DNA of 40,891 bases from positions 1 through 40,891 of the forward strand of contig JAUIHM010000021.1 of the NCBI GenBank assembly GCA_030432315.1, given 5' to 3'. The translations under genes and the position numbers were made by a program. Below are positions 1 to 7,943 of this stretch, piece after piece (position 1 is the stretch's first letter; each line of letters begins with the position of its first letter). The notes beneath the pieces are model-generated. The model saw nothing but the letters and a program-made list of their open reading frames with translations. It was not told where the DNA came from and made no database searches. The stretch is from Alphaproteobacteria bacterium. GTDB lineage: Bacteria; Pseudomonadota; Alphaproteobacteria; Rhodobacterales; Rhodobacteraceae.

Positions 1-120
1 CGCCCCCTCCATCCGCGCACCGCTGAGGTCCGCCCCCTCCATCCGCGCCCCTCTGAGGACCGCCCCCTCCATCCGCGCACCGCTGAGGTCCGCCGCCACC
101 AGGGCGGCGCCGGTGAGGTC
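1..120 (-). repeat. 30-bp tandem repeat encoding pentapeptide pairs
   Basis: Four consecutive 30-bp units start at 1, 31, 61 and 91. Units 1-30 and 61-90 are identical, 31-60 differs at a few bases and 91-120 is more diverged. Each unit encodes ten residues, i.e. two pentapeptides, on the minus strand (for example GARMEGADLS). The near identity points to recent duplication within the coding repeat. The array continues beyond the window. Confidence 0.9.
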
Positions 121-1359
121 CGCGTCCCGAAGGTCTTTGCCGGTCAGTGTCAGGGAGGGCAACGTGTCGCGCAGGCTGCGCCGTTCCGCGAGCCAGTCCT
201 GATCAAAGCGTTCGTCAAGAGCGGCGAAATAGGCGTCACAGGTTGTGTATTCGGTGGATGGGTTGTCGCGACAGTATATTTTGCGTGCCGTTGCGACGTG
301 GGACGGTTGTGCGCGGTCGGGGTCGGGGCGGTGGTCGCAAACGGAACCGGCGAGCCCCTCGCGGCGGCACCAGGTTTCGCGGAACGCCATGCGGGCGATG
401 TCAAAGTCGCGCCAGTCGGCGGGCAGGGGAACGAGTTGCTGGTCGGCCAGCCGGGTCGGGGCCAGGTCTTCGCGGTGGGTCTTTGGCAGCCACCAGGGCA
501 GGTCGGCGATGCGGTTTTCCTCTATTATCTCCGGCGGCAGGTATTCACCGTATTCGTCGAGGCAATCGTCGTGGGTGCCGGGATCGCAAACGCGGAAGGG
601 GTTTTCGGTGTCGTCGGGGTAGTACCACGCAATGAAACGCCGGGCGTAGTGTTCGAGGCCGCCTTCGGTGGCACGCCAGCTTTGCACGGACAGGGTCGCG
701 AAGAGGATGATGGCGCCGGTCAGGAAGGTTGCCCAGTGCCAGCCGGTGAGGGTGCGGTGCCGGAGTTGGAAGATCGCCCAGGCGGCGCTTGCGACCATGG
801 TCAGGAGCGCGAAGAAGAGGCAGAGGGCGATCAGCAGGGTGAGCCATTCGTCGTGGGCCGCGGTTGAACTGCGCCAGAAGGCATAGAGGACGGCGGGGCC
901 GGCGAACCAGACGAGCAGCAGGGTCACGAAGGCCGCGAGCCAGCGCAGCGGCTGCCAGGGAAGTGCACCGTTGCCTTTGACAAGGCAGGCGATGTCGTTG
1001 GCGAGCCAGGGGTGGATCAGGTGTCCAAGCGGGGTGGTTTCGTTGCGGTCTTTGTCCACTTGGATGTTGGGAGGCATCGCGCCGATGGCGCTCCAGAGTT
1101 TCAGCAAGAACAGGTGGAGATAGACATAGAGCGCCGCGCCGAGGATCGGGGCGAAGATGAAGAAGGAGGCGGTGGGGATGGAGACGTTGACGAGGGGGAG
1201 TTGGGTTTGGCGGGAAGGGACGAAGAAATCGGCGTCGGTTACGCCAAGCAGGGTGACGAAGATGAAGGCGAGATAGGCGAGCAGGCCGATCCAGGAGGTT
1301 CGGGCGAGGGCGGAGATTTCGTTGATGCGGGCGATCTGGCGTTGGGTGCGGTCGTCCAT
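1..1359 (-). CDS. Membrane protein with C-terminal pentapeptide repeats (partial, runs off the window start)
   Basis: The frame opens at ATG 1359 (MDDRTQRQIARINEIS) and stays open to base 1, so 453 codons are visible and the C-terminus is missing. The N-terminal half has about five hydrophobic segments, for example WIGLLAYLAFIFVTLLGV, SFFIFAPILGAALYVY and WLAAFVTLLLVWFAGPAV. A Cys-containing polar region follows (RVCDPGTHDDCLDEYGEY). From about residue 403 come pentapeptide repeats of the A(D/V)LxG type (DLRDADLTGAALVAADLSGA and onward), which normally fold as a right-handed quadrilateral beta-helix. Membrane proteins with this arrangement are known as a family, but I know of no established function. 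The gene faces away from yajC. Membrane topology and repeats are seen; any role is unknown. Confidence 0.85.
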   Translation of the reverse strand, partial: MDDRTQRQIARINEISALARTSWIGLLAYLAFIFVTLLGVTDADFFVPSRQTQLPLVNVSIPTASFFIFAPILGAALYVYLHLFLLKLWSAIGAMPPNIQVDKDRNETTPLGHLIHPWLANDIACLVKGNGALPWQPLRWLAAFVTLLLVWFAGPAVLYAFWRSSTAAHDEWLTLLIALCLFFALLTMVASAAWAIFQLRHRTLTGWHWATFLTGAIILFATLSVQSWRATEGGLEHYARRFIAWYYPDDTENPFRVCDPGTHDDCLDEYGEYLPPEIIEENRIADLPWWLPKTHREDLAPTRLADQQLVPLPADWRDFDIARMAFRETWCRREGLAGSVCDHRPDPDRAQPSHVATARKIYCRDNPSTEYTTCDAYFAALDERFDQDWLAERRSLRDTLPSLTLTGKDLRDADLTGAALVAADLSGARMEGAVLRGARMEGADLSGARMEGA

Positions 1360-1770
1360 GAGGGCTCAACGGGTTGGGGCAGTTGGGGGATTGTAGCATG
1401 GGTGGGGCGTTTTCGGCCGCATTTTGTCGATGCAGGCGGACGGTGTCCGGCCACGGAGAGGTCGAAGCGCCCGCGTCGTGCGGGAGGCACGCCTTTGGCG
1501 TGACGGGGAGGCCGTGCACTGTCGGGGCTTCGTCCGGGGCGGCAGGTTGGGGCGTGGTTGAGATGCGGCGAACGCCTGTTTGGTAATTGCTGTGGGTCAA
1601 TCCCGAAACGGTGAGCGGGCCGGGTGGGGGCGTGGATGCAAGTCGTCTTGCCATTGGCGGGGGCGGGCGCTAGGGTCCGCGCGATTTTGCGGGTGGCCTG
1701 CCGGGCCGGTCCGTATGGGTTTCGTGCTGCCGGGGCGACGGGTCCGGGGCGGCTGTCAGAAGGATAAGAC
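1360..1770. other. Intergenic region upstream of yajC
   Basis: This 411-bp stretch separates the divergent pentapeptide gene and yajC. It should hold both promoters, but I could not pick out a convincing -35/-10 pair. Open frames here are high-GC shadows without ribosome binding sites or recognisable protein sequence. No tRNA or hairpin terminator was seen. Confidence 0.5.
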
Positions 1771-2091
1771 ATGTTTGTAACACCAGCCTATGCCCAGGCC
1801 GCCGGTGGCGCCGCCGCCGGACTGACCAGCTTCGTGCCGATCATCCTGATCTTCGTGATCATGTATTTCCTGATGATCCGGCCGCAGCAGAAGAAGGTGA
1901 AGGCGCACCGGGCGATGATCGAGGCGGTGCGGCGCGGTGACCAGGTGGTGACCCAGGGCGGGCTGATCGGCAAGGTGGTCAAGGTCGCGGACACCGAGGT
2001 CGAGGTCGAGATTGCCACCGGCGTCAAGGTCAAGGTGGTCAAGGCGACCCTGGCCCAGGTTCTGAGCAAGACCGAGCCGGCTGAAGGCTGA
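1771..2091 (+). CDS. yajC: Preprotein translocase subunit YajC
   Basis: A 106-residue protein with one N-terminal membrane segment (about residues 22-40, FVPIILIFVIMYFLMIRP), then the basic family sequence RPQQKKVKAHRAMI and a cytosolic domain with GDQVVTQGGLIGKVVKV. YajC associates with SecD and SecF and supports SecYEG-dependent export at the inner membrane. An AGAAGGA-type ribosome binding site lies just before ATG 1771. It is the first gene of a yajC-secD-secF run, 44 bp upstream of secD. The length is normal for the family. Confidence 0.97.
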   Translation: MFVTPAYAQAAGGAAAGLTSFVPIILIFVIMYFLMIRPQQKKVKAHRAMIEAVRRGDQVVTQGGLIGKVVKVADTEVEVEIATGVKVKVVKATLAQVLSKTEPAEG

Positions 2092-2135
2092 TACGTCCGG
2101 CCCGCCGGGGCGGGCCGCTGCAAGGCAGGTATTCC

Positions 2136-3797
2136 ATGATGCATTTTCCCCTGTGGAAGAAACTCTCGGTCGGGCTGGTGTGCCTGCTGGGGTTGCTTCT
2201 GGCATTTCCCAACCTGTTTTACAGCCGGGTCGAGCAGGCCAATGACGCGCGGGCGCTGATCGAGGCCGGGCAGACCGGGCCGGAGATCGAGGCGCAGGCG
2301 GGGCTGTGGCCGTCGTTCCTGCCTTCGGGTCTGGTCAATCTCGGCCTGGACCTGCGCGGCGGCGCGCATGTGCTGGTCGAGGTGCGGGTGGCGGATGTCT
2401 ATGCCGAGCGGCTCGAGGGGCTGTGGCCGGAACTGCGGGACCGCCTGCGCGACGAGCGGGACGCGGTGGGCACGGTGCGGCGCGAGGACGGGCCGGAGGA
2501 CGAGTTGCGGGTTCGGATCGGCAATCCGGCGGCGATGGAGGTGGCGCAGGCGGCGCTGCGAGACGTGTCCCAACCGGTGGTGTCGCTGACCGGCGCCGGG
2601 TCGCGGGATTTCGTCGGATCGGTCGACGGCGACGTGCTGGTGGTGAAACTGTCGGAGGCGGAGCAGCAGGCGGTCGATGAGCGCACGATGCAGCAGAGCC
2701 TCGAGATCATCCGCCGCAGGGTTGACGAGACAGGCACCCGGGAACCGACGATCCAGCGTCAGGGTGCGGACCGGATCCTCGTCCAGGTGCCCGGGATCGG
2801 CTCGGCGGAGGAACTGCTGGCGGTGATCGGCCAGACGGCGAAGCTGTCGTTCCATCCGGTGGTGCGGCGGGCGTCAAGCGCCACGGTCGAAGCGGGGCTG
2901 GACGAGCTGGTGCTGCCGTCGCTCGACGAGCCGAACACCTGGTATGTGGTCGAGCGGCGGGCGGTGGTGACCGGCGAGCAGCTGGTCGACAGCCAGCCGA
3001 GTTTCGACCAGAACGGCCGTCCGGCGGTGAATTTCCGCTTCAACGCCGGTGGCGGTGCTGCGTTCGGTGCCTATACGGCGCAGAACATCGGCAAGCCCTT
3101 TGCCATCGTGCTCGACAACGAGGTGATTTCGGCGCCGGTGATCCAGAGCCACATTGCCGGCGGATCGGGGATCATCACCGGGAATTTCGATGTCGAGGAG
3201 AGCACGCGGCTGGCGATCCTGCTCAGGGCCGGGGCGCTGCCGGCGAAGATCGACGTGCTGGAACAGCGGACCATCGGCCCGGAACTGGGTCAGGATTCGA
3301 TCGAGGCCGGGCGGATCGCCGCGGTGGTGGCGATGCTCGCGGTTCTGGTGTTCATGGCGCTGAGCTACGGGCTGTTCGGGGTGATGGCCGACATCGCGCT
3401 GATGTTCAACATCGCGCTGATTTTCGCGCTGCTCAGTACCATCGGCGCGACACTGACCCTGCCGGGGATTGCCGGGCTGGTGTTGACGATCGGGATGGCG
3501 GTGGATGCCAACGTGCTGATTTTCGAGCGGATCCGCGAGGAACTGAAAGCCGGGCGCGGACCGTCGCGGGCGATCGACCAGGGGTATGAGAAGGCGTTTT
3601 CCGCGATTCTTGATGCGAATGTCACCACGCTGATCGCGGCGGTGATCCTGTTTGTCATCGGCTCGGGGCCGGTGCGGGGCTTCGCGGTGACGCTGGGGCT
3701 CGGGATCGTGACTTCGGTGTTCACGGCGATGTATGTGACGCGGGTTCTGGTGGCGATCTGGTTTGAACGCCGGCGTCCGAAAACGATCACGGTTTGA
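2136..3797 (+). CDS. secD: Protein translocase subunit SecD
   Basis: A 553-residue inner-membrane protein that, with SecF, uses the proton motive force to help complete protein export. It has an N-terminal membrane segment (residues 8-24), the SecD signature LGLDLRGGAHVLVEV near residue 69, a large periplasmic P1 region, and a C-terminal five-helix RND-like domain (about 385-545) with MAVDANVLIFERIREEL. The start could be ATG 2136 or ATG 2139; an AGGCAGG-like site precedes both. The length is normal. secF begins 13 bp after the stop. Confidence 0.97.
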   Translation: MMHFPLWKKLSVGLVCLLGLLLAFPNLFYSRVEQANDARALIEAGQTGPEIEAQAGLWPSFLPSGLVNLGLDLRGGAHVLVEVRVADVYAERLEGLWPELRDRLRDERDAVGTVRREDGPEDELRVRIGNPAAMEVAQAALRDVSQPVVSLTGAGSRDFVGSVDGDVLVVKLSEAEQQAVDERTMQQSLEIIRRRVDETGTREPTIQRQGADRILVQVPGIGSAEELLAVIGQTAKLSFHPVVRRASSATVEAGLDELVLPSLDEPNTWYVVERRAVVTGEQLVDSQPSFDQNGRPAVNFRFNAGGGAAFGAYTAQNIGKPFAIVLDNEVISAPVIQSHIAGGSGIITGNFDVEESTRLAILLRAGALPAKIDVLEQRTIGPELGQDSIEAGRIAAVVAMLAVLVFMALSYGLFGVMADIALMFNIALIFALLSTIGATLTLPGIAGLVLTIGMAVDANVLIFERIREELKAGRGPSRAIDQGYEKAFSAILDANVTTLIAAVILFVIGSGPVRGFAVTLGLGIVTSVFTAMYVTRVLVAIWFERRRPKTITV

Positions 3798-3810
3798 GGG
3801 AGGGCGGAAC

Positions 3811-4776
3811 ATGCGGCTGAAACTGGTTCCCGACGACACGCACATCGACTTTTTCCGGTTCGGAAAGGTGGCGCTGGCGGTATCGGGCGCGGCGATGGTC
3901 GCGTCGCTGGTTGCCTTCCTCGTTCTCGGGCTCAATTTCGGCATTGATTTCAAGGGTGGTACGCTGATCATGGCGGAAACGCCGCAGGCGCAGCCGGTGG
4001 CGGATTTCCGGCAGGTGCTGAATGATCTCAATGTCGGCGAGGTCGGCGTCACCGAGGTGTCCGATCCGGGCAATACCGCGCGCAACGCGGTGCTGATGCG
4101 CATCGGCATCACCGACGAGGATGCCGATGTTCAGGCCGCGCTGGTGACGCGGGTTCAGGATGCCCTCAATGCGGCATTTCCCGGCATTTCCTATCTCCAG
4201 GTTGACAATGTCGGTGCCAAGGTGTCGGGCGAGCTGGTGCGCGCGGGTATTCTGGCAATCGTCGCGGCGATCGGCGCGATCCTGTTTTACATCTGGCTGC
4301 GGTTCGAGTGGCAGTTTTCCGTCGCTGCCGTGGCGGCGCTGGTGCATGACGTGGTGCTGACCATCGGTGTGTTCAGCCTGTTCCAGATCGAGTTCAACCT
4401 GTCGATCATTGCCGCGATCCTGACCATCGTCGGCTATTCGCTCAACGACACGGTGATCGTGTTCGACCGGGTGCGGGAAAATCTGCGCAAATACAAGAAG
4501 CGGCCGCTGGTCGAGGTGCTCAACCTGTCGATCAACGAGACGCTGTCGCGGACGCTGATGACGTCGGGCACGACGCTGATCGCGCTGTTCGCGCTGTTCT
4601 ATCTCGGCGGGTCGGTGATCCACGGTTTCACCTTCGCGATGATCTGGGGCATTTTCGTCGGCACCTATTCGTCGATCTGGATCGCGTCGATGCTGCTGCT
4701 GCGGTTCGGGGTGAAGCGGGACTGGACCAAGACGGACGGCGGGCCGGGAACCCAGTTCGCGGATGTAAAGGCGTAG
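3811..4776 (+). CDS. secF: Protein translocase subunit SecF
   Basis: A 321-residue partner of SecD in the inner membrane. Visible family features are LNFGIDFKGGTLI after the first helix, and the C-terminal helices with SLNDTVIVFDRVRENL and the LSRTLMTSGTTLIALFAL motif. ATG 3811 is chosen because GAGGGAGGGCGG sits directly upstream and the protein then begins MRLKLVPDDTHIDFF. A longer in-frame extension from 3763 would overlap secD without a ribosome binding site. It is probably cotranscribed with yajC and secD. Confidence 0.97.
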   Translation: MRLKLVPDDTHIDFFRFGKVALAVSGAAMVASLVAFLVLGLNFGIDFKGGTLIMAETPQAQPVADFRQVLNDLNVGEVGVTEVSDPGNTARNAVLMRIGITDEDADVQAALVTRVQDALNAAFPGISYLQVDNVGAKVSGELVRAGILAIVAAIGAILFYIWLRFEWQFSVAAVAALVHDVVLTIGVFSLFQIEFNLSIIAAILTIVGYSLNDTVIVFDRVRENLRKYKKRPLVEVLNLSINETLSRTLMTSGTTLIALFALFYLGGSVIHGFTFAMIWGIFVGTYSSIWIASMLLLRFGVKRDWTKTDGGPGTQFADVKA

Positions 4777-5103
4777 GGCGGAGAACAGGGCGTCGGACGG
4801 TCCACGCGGCTGACCGGAAATGCCTGCCTGGGGTCGACCTTCGGTAGGGAGACGGTCGCTTCACCCGTTTTGCCGCATCGCGGGTCTGCCGGTCAGGCGT
4901 GGCGTGGAATAGACCGTCGCGACGGAGGTCGTTCTCAGGGAGCCGGGCTGGGCTGAGCAGGCGGTGGGGTGCTTGGATGCGTCGTTCCGGAGGCGGCGAT
5001 TTTGGCTGCGGAACGGCGTCCATGTTGCACCCTCGGTGCATTCGCGCTATCCGGCGCCATACCTGAACGCCGGGTTCACGGCGCTGGTTTCCTGAGAGTT
5101 TCA
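4777..5103. other. Intergenic region after secF
   Basis: A 327-bp stretch between secF and a small membrane protein. I saw no hairpin with a T-tract, no tRNA and no riboswitch-like element. An in-frame extension of the downstream gene from 4969 has an unconvincing, Cys/Arg-rich translation and no ribosome binding site. Confidence 0.45.
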
Positions 5104-5355
5104 ATGATGGGTCTGATGTCTTTTGCCGGCTGGGAGCAGCGGCTGAAATCCGTTGCCTTTGCTCTGGGCCTTGGCAGCGTGGTTTGCGTGGTGCAGGGAT
5201 GGCAGCTTGCGGCGATGGGTCTCAGCCTGCCGTTCTGCCTGATCTGGGTCTATTGTGGCTGGCTGCGGACCGAGCCGCAGCTGAAGAACATCAACATTAT
5301 TTTCGCGGCGCTTTATGTGTATGGCATTGGTCGGTATTTCATCCTGAACGGGTGA
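5104..5355 (+). CDS. Small multi-pass membrane protein of unknown function
   Basis: An 83-residue protein from ATG 5104 (MMGLMSFAGWEQRLKS); ATG 5107 is also possible. It has three hydrophobic stretches: VAFALGLGSVVCVVQGW, LAAMGLSLPFCLIWVYCGWL and INIIFAALYVYGIGRYFIL. The order and spacing resemble the short alphaproteobacterial proteins filed under DUF6552, but I cannot confirm membership from sequence alone. A weak GAGAG lies upstream. It stands 328 bp from secF and 101 bp before arsR, so its operon membership is unclear. Confidence 0.65.
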   Translation: MMGLMSFAGWEQRLKSVAFALGLGSVVCVVQGWQLAAMGLSLPFCLIWVYCGWLRTEPQLKNINIIFAALYVYGIGRYFILNG

Positions 5356-5420
5356 TGCGCGGGCTGCCGTGCCCTCGGCGGCGTCAGTTCCGCAGCAGGC
5401 GACGGGAAAGACGTTTTTGC

Positions 5421-5449
5421 TTGAAAGAAACCAATAAACTGGTTATATG
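5421..5449 (+). promoter_or_regulatory. arsR promoter with operator palindrome in the spacer
   Basis: TTGAAA (5421-5426) and TATATG (5444-5449) are separated by exactly 17 bp, a sigma-70-like layout. The spacer carries the perfect inverted repeat AACCA-N6-TGGTT (5429-5444). A repressor bound there would block RNA polymerase. The predicted transcription start falls near 5456, which is the ATG of arsR, so the message may be leaderless. Confidence 0.65.
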
Positions 5450-5455
5450 GGCGTA

Positions 5456-5773
5456 ATGAACACTCTGAGTCCCACCGCCCGTTCGCTTGCCGCACTTGGC
5501 CATGACGCCAGGCTTGGCATTTTCCGTCTGCTGGTCCGGGCGGGGAAGGAAGGTCTGACGGTCGGGCAGATTGCGAACGAACTGGATCTCGCGGCGTCGA
5601 CCCTGGCGCATCATTTGCGGACCCTGGTCGATGCGGGTCTGGTTGCCCAGGAAAAGCAGGGGCGCGAAGTGGTGAGCCGGGTGGATTTTGACGAGATGAA
5701 CAGAATTCTCGCGTTCCTGACTGCGGAATGCTGTTCGGGCGTGGTGCTGAAACAGGCGGAACCGGCTGGATGA
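5456..5773 (+). CDS. arsR: ArsR-family repressor with C-terminal vicinal cysteine pair
   Basis: A 105-residue winged-helix metalloregulator. The ArsR/SmtB helix-turn-helix is visible as LTVGQIANELDLAASTLAHHLRTLVDAGLV (35-64), followed by a wing with QGREVVSRVD. The only cysteines are C92-C93 near the C-terminus (TAECCSG). In the known MAs(III)-selective ArsR type, a vicinal pair near the C-terminus forms the arsenical site, so I infer an organoarsenical or arsenite sensor. ATG 5456 is preferred over ATG 5447 because 5447 lies inside the predicted -10 box. It is followed at 46 bp by an ArsP-type permease, its likely target, and it probably represses itself. Confidence 0.9.
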   Translation: MNTLSPTARSLAALGHDARLGIFRLLVRAGKEGLTVGQIANELDLAASTLAHHLRTLVDAGLVAQEKQGREVVSRVDFDEMNRILAFLTAECCSGVVLKQAEPAG

Positions 5774-5793
5774 CTTCCGTATTCGTAACCAAA

Positions 5794-5813
5794 GAAACCA
5801 TAAAACCGGGTAT
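5794..5813 (+). promoter_or_regulatory. Second ArsR operator candidate, upstream of arsP
   Basis: This 20-bp stretch matches 5427-5446 at 16 of 20 positions. Both begin GAAACCA and share the AAAC and GG cores. It lies just before TATTAC (5811-5816) and the arsP start at 5820. The repeat suggests the regulator binds in front of each gene. The inverted symmetry is poorer than in the first site. Confidence 0.5.
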
Positions 5814-5819
5814 TACGAA

Positions 5820-6863
5820 ATGACATTTGCAGACGCATTCGCAAGGGGTTCCGTCACCCGTTTGGCGCTGAACCGGCAACGGGTCTGGCTGGCGTCCGGG
5901 GCGGTTCTGGCGGCGGTGGCGCTGGTTTCACCGCATCAGGCGGTAGAGAGTTTCCTGTTCGCGGCGGATGCCCTCGCCGGAACCGCGCCGTTCCTGATCC
6001 TGTCGATTCTGATTGCAGCCTGGGCGGGGGCGACCGGGGCGGATGCGCTAGTTGCCCGCGCCTTTACCGGATCGCCGCTGCTGATGATCCTGCTCGCGGC
6101 GCTGGCGGGGGGACTTTCGCCGTTCTGTTCCTGCGGGGTGATTCCGCTGATTGCGGCGCTGCTGACGATGGGGGTGCCGTTGTCGGCGGTGATGGCGTTC
6201 TGGCTGGCGTCGCCGGTGATGGACCCGTCAATGTTCGTTCTGACCGCCGGGGTTCTCGGTCCGGAGTTCGCGGTTGCAAAGACCCTGTCCGCCATTGGCC
6301 TTGGGGTGTTCGGCGGCCTGGCGGTATATGGGCTGGCGCGCGGTGGAGCGCTGGTGCAACCGCTGCGCGCCGGGATTGGCGATGGCGGCTGCGGCGGCGC
6401 CAGGATGCGGGCGCCCCGGCCGGTGGTCTGGCGGTTCTGGACCGATGCCGGGCGCCGGGCGAAATTTGCCGGGGAAGCGGTGAAAACCGCGTCGTTTCTT
6501 GCCCAATGGCTGGTGCTGGCGTTTGTTCTCGAGAGCCTGATGCTGGCTCTGGTCCCGGCGGAGATCATCACCGGGGTTCTGGGCGGCGCCGGAGTTGGGC
6601 CGATCGCGCTCGCGACACTCGTCGGGGTGCCGGCCTATCTCAACGGGTACGCGGCACTGCCACTGGTTGGCGGGCTGATTGACCAGGGCATGGCCCCGGG
6701 GGCGGGGCTTGCGTTTCTGGTCGCGGGCGGTGTGACCTCGCTTCCGGCCGCGATTGCGGTTTGGGCGCTGGTGCGGCCGCGGGTGTTCGGTCTTTACATC
6801 GGGCTGTCGCTCTCGGGCGCGTTCCTCTGTGGTCTGCTGTTTCAGGCGTGGAAATACGCCTGA
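5820..6863 (+). CDS. arsP: ArsP-type permease (DUF318/UPF0718), organoarsenical efflux
   Basis: A 347-residue inner-membrane protein with about eight to ten hydrophobic segments. The family motif SPFCSCGVIPLIAALLTMGVP sits near residue 100, and SPVMDPSMFVLTAGVLG follows. Permeases of this family include ArsP, which exports trivalent methylated and aromatic arsenicals; others are unassigned. The upstream ArsR with a C-terminal CC pair and a repeated operator supports the arsenical role by context. No good ribosome binding site precedes ATG 5820, so the start is less certain. Confidence 0.88.
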   Translation: MTFADAFARGSVTRLALNRQRVWLASGAVLAAVALVSPHQAVESFLFAADALAGTAPFLILSILIAAWAGATGADALVARAFTGSPLLMILLAALAGGLSPFCSCGVIPLIAALLTMGVPLSAVMAFWLASPVMDPSMFVLTAGVLGPEFAVAKTLSAIGLGVFGGLAVYGLARGGALVQPLRAGIGDGGCGGARMRAPRPVVWRFWTDAGRRAKFAGEAVKTASFLAQWLVLAFVLESLMLALVPAEIITGVLGGAGVGPIALATLVGVPAYLNGYAALPLVGGLIDQGMAPGAGLAFLVAGGVTSLPAAIAVWALVRPRVFGLYIGLSLSGAFLCGLLFQAWKYA

Positions 6864-6890
6864 ACGGATGGTCGCCGCGCGGGCACAGGG

Positions 6891-7331
6891 TCAGGCTGCG
6901 GCAAATTCGGCCAGCAGGGACGGGAACTCGGACGGATCGGGAAACTTCCCGTAGCTGTGCCGTGCCGGGGTGGTGGCCCAGGGCAGTTTTTCGCTGGTAC
7001 AAGTCTCGATGAACGGAGGAAAATCAACCGCATCGTCGAACATGGTCGCCCGAACGTTCACGAGATCGGGCATGGCGGCGAAGGTGGTGTAGACCCAGGT
7101 CATGCAGTGCGGGCAGAAGTGGTGCACCGGTTCGGCGTGCATGCCGCCGATCACCGGCGTGCCCGCCGTCACCGTGAAAGCGGTGGCCAGGAACATGGCG
7201 CTCAGGGAGTAGGCGCTGGCGCTCATTTTCCGGCAGCCGGTGCAGTGGCAGGCGGACGTCATGATCGGCGCGGTGGTGACCGAAAAGCACAGTTGGCCGC
7301 AGCGGCAGCTTCCGGTGATGGTACTGGACAT
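6891..7331 (-). CDS. GFA/CENP-V-fold zinc protein
   Basis: A 146-residue protein of the glutathione-dependent formaldehyde-activating (GFA) fold. The cysteine pattern is complete: C9 and C11 (GSCRCGQL), C28-H-C30 and C33 (ACHCTGCRK), C73 and C76 (HFCPHCMTWVY). The residue after the last Cys is Met rather than the more usual Gly. Most family members have no proven reaction, so I do not assign one. ATG 7331 is preferred because GGAGGT sits 4 bp upstream; an ATG at 7343 overlaps that site. It converges on arsP with a 27-bp gap. Confidence 0.9.
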   Translation of the reverse strand: MSSTITGSCRCGQLCFSVTTAPIMTSACHCTGCRKMSASAYSLSAMFLATAFTVTAGTPVIGGMHAEPVHHFCPHCMTWVYTTFAAMPDLVNVRATMFDDAVDFPPFIETCTSEKLPWATTPARHSYGKFPDPSEFPSLLAEFAAA

Positions 7332-7458
7332 CTGGACCTCCATATGATCGCACTATCCTCGCATGGACCGGTGTGGGCGGCAAGGCATGGGGGGCCATTG
7401 CGTCGCCCGGACGGAACCGGCGGTTCAGGGCCGGTGCGACCGAAGGGGAGACACGCTG

Positions 7459-7812
7459 ATGCGGATGAATGAGGTCGATTTTGGGGCGCAGCCGCCTATC
7501 GAAGGCTACGGGCCAGGGTTTTTCCGGGTCGGCACCGAAGTGATCGCAGGGCCGATGCTGATGCTGCCGACGGGTGCGTCTGCCTGGGCCGGGCTTCCGG
7601 ACCTGACGGCGGTTCTGGCGGTTGCGGACCGGATCGACGTGCTGTTTGTCGGCATGGGGCGGGAAATACGTGACCTGGAGGCAGGACTGCGCGGCGAACT
7701 GGAGGCGGCGGGCATCGGGGTGGAGATCATGGCGACACCTTCTGCCTGCCGGACCTACAATGTTCTGCTCTCCGAAGGGCGTCGGGTCGCGGCGGCGCTG
7801 ATGCCGGCCTGA
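7459..7812 (+). CDS. Mth938/NDUFAF3-like domain protein (DUF498)
   Basis: A 117-residue protein covering the whole Mth938-like domain: FGAQPPIEGYGPGFFRVGTEVIAGPMLMLP, then VLFVGMGREI, GIGVEIMATPSACRTYNVLLSEGRRVAAALMPA. NDUFAF3 in mitochondria helps assemble complex I; the bacterial role is not settled. AAGGGGAG precedes ATG 7459. In many alphaproteobacteria this gene directly follows secF; here about 2.7 kb containing the ars pair, a small membrane protein and a GFA gene lies between them. Confidence 0.9.
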   Translation: MRMNEVDFGAQPPIEGYGPGFFRVGTEVIAGPMLMLPTGASAWAGLPDLTAVLAVADRIDVLFVGMGREIRDLEAGLRGELEAAGIGVEIMATPSACRTYNVLLSEGRRVAAALMPA

Positions 7813-7943
7813 ACGGGTCGGAAACGCCGGATCGGGGCCGCTGTCACAGGTGGCTGCGTGCCGTGCGACTCACTCGCGGGACGACCTGAAACGTGGTAGA
7901 ATCAATCGTTTTGGTTGGGTCGTCTGCAAGAGGGGATTCATTC

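Noticed and set aside
1..120. CRISPR-like regular repeats
   Set aside because: The 30-bp units are contiguous, without spacers, and encode pentapeptides in frame.
545..1654. 369-codon Pro/Arg-rich open frame on the minus strand
   Set aside because: It is an out-of-frame reading of the pentapeptide membrane gene, whose true frame has membrane helices and repeats.
4777..5103. Riboswitch or tRNA in the gap after secF
   Set aside because: No cloverleaf, conserved riboswitch core or terminator hairpin could be traced.
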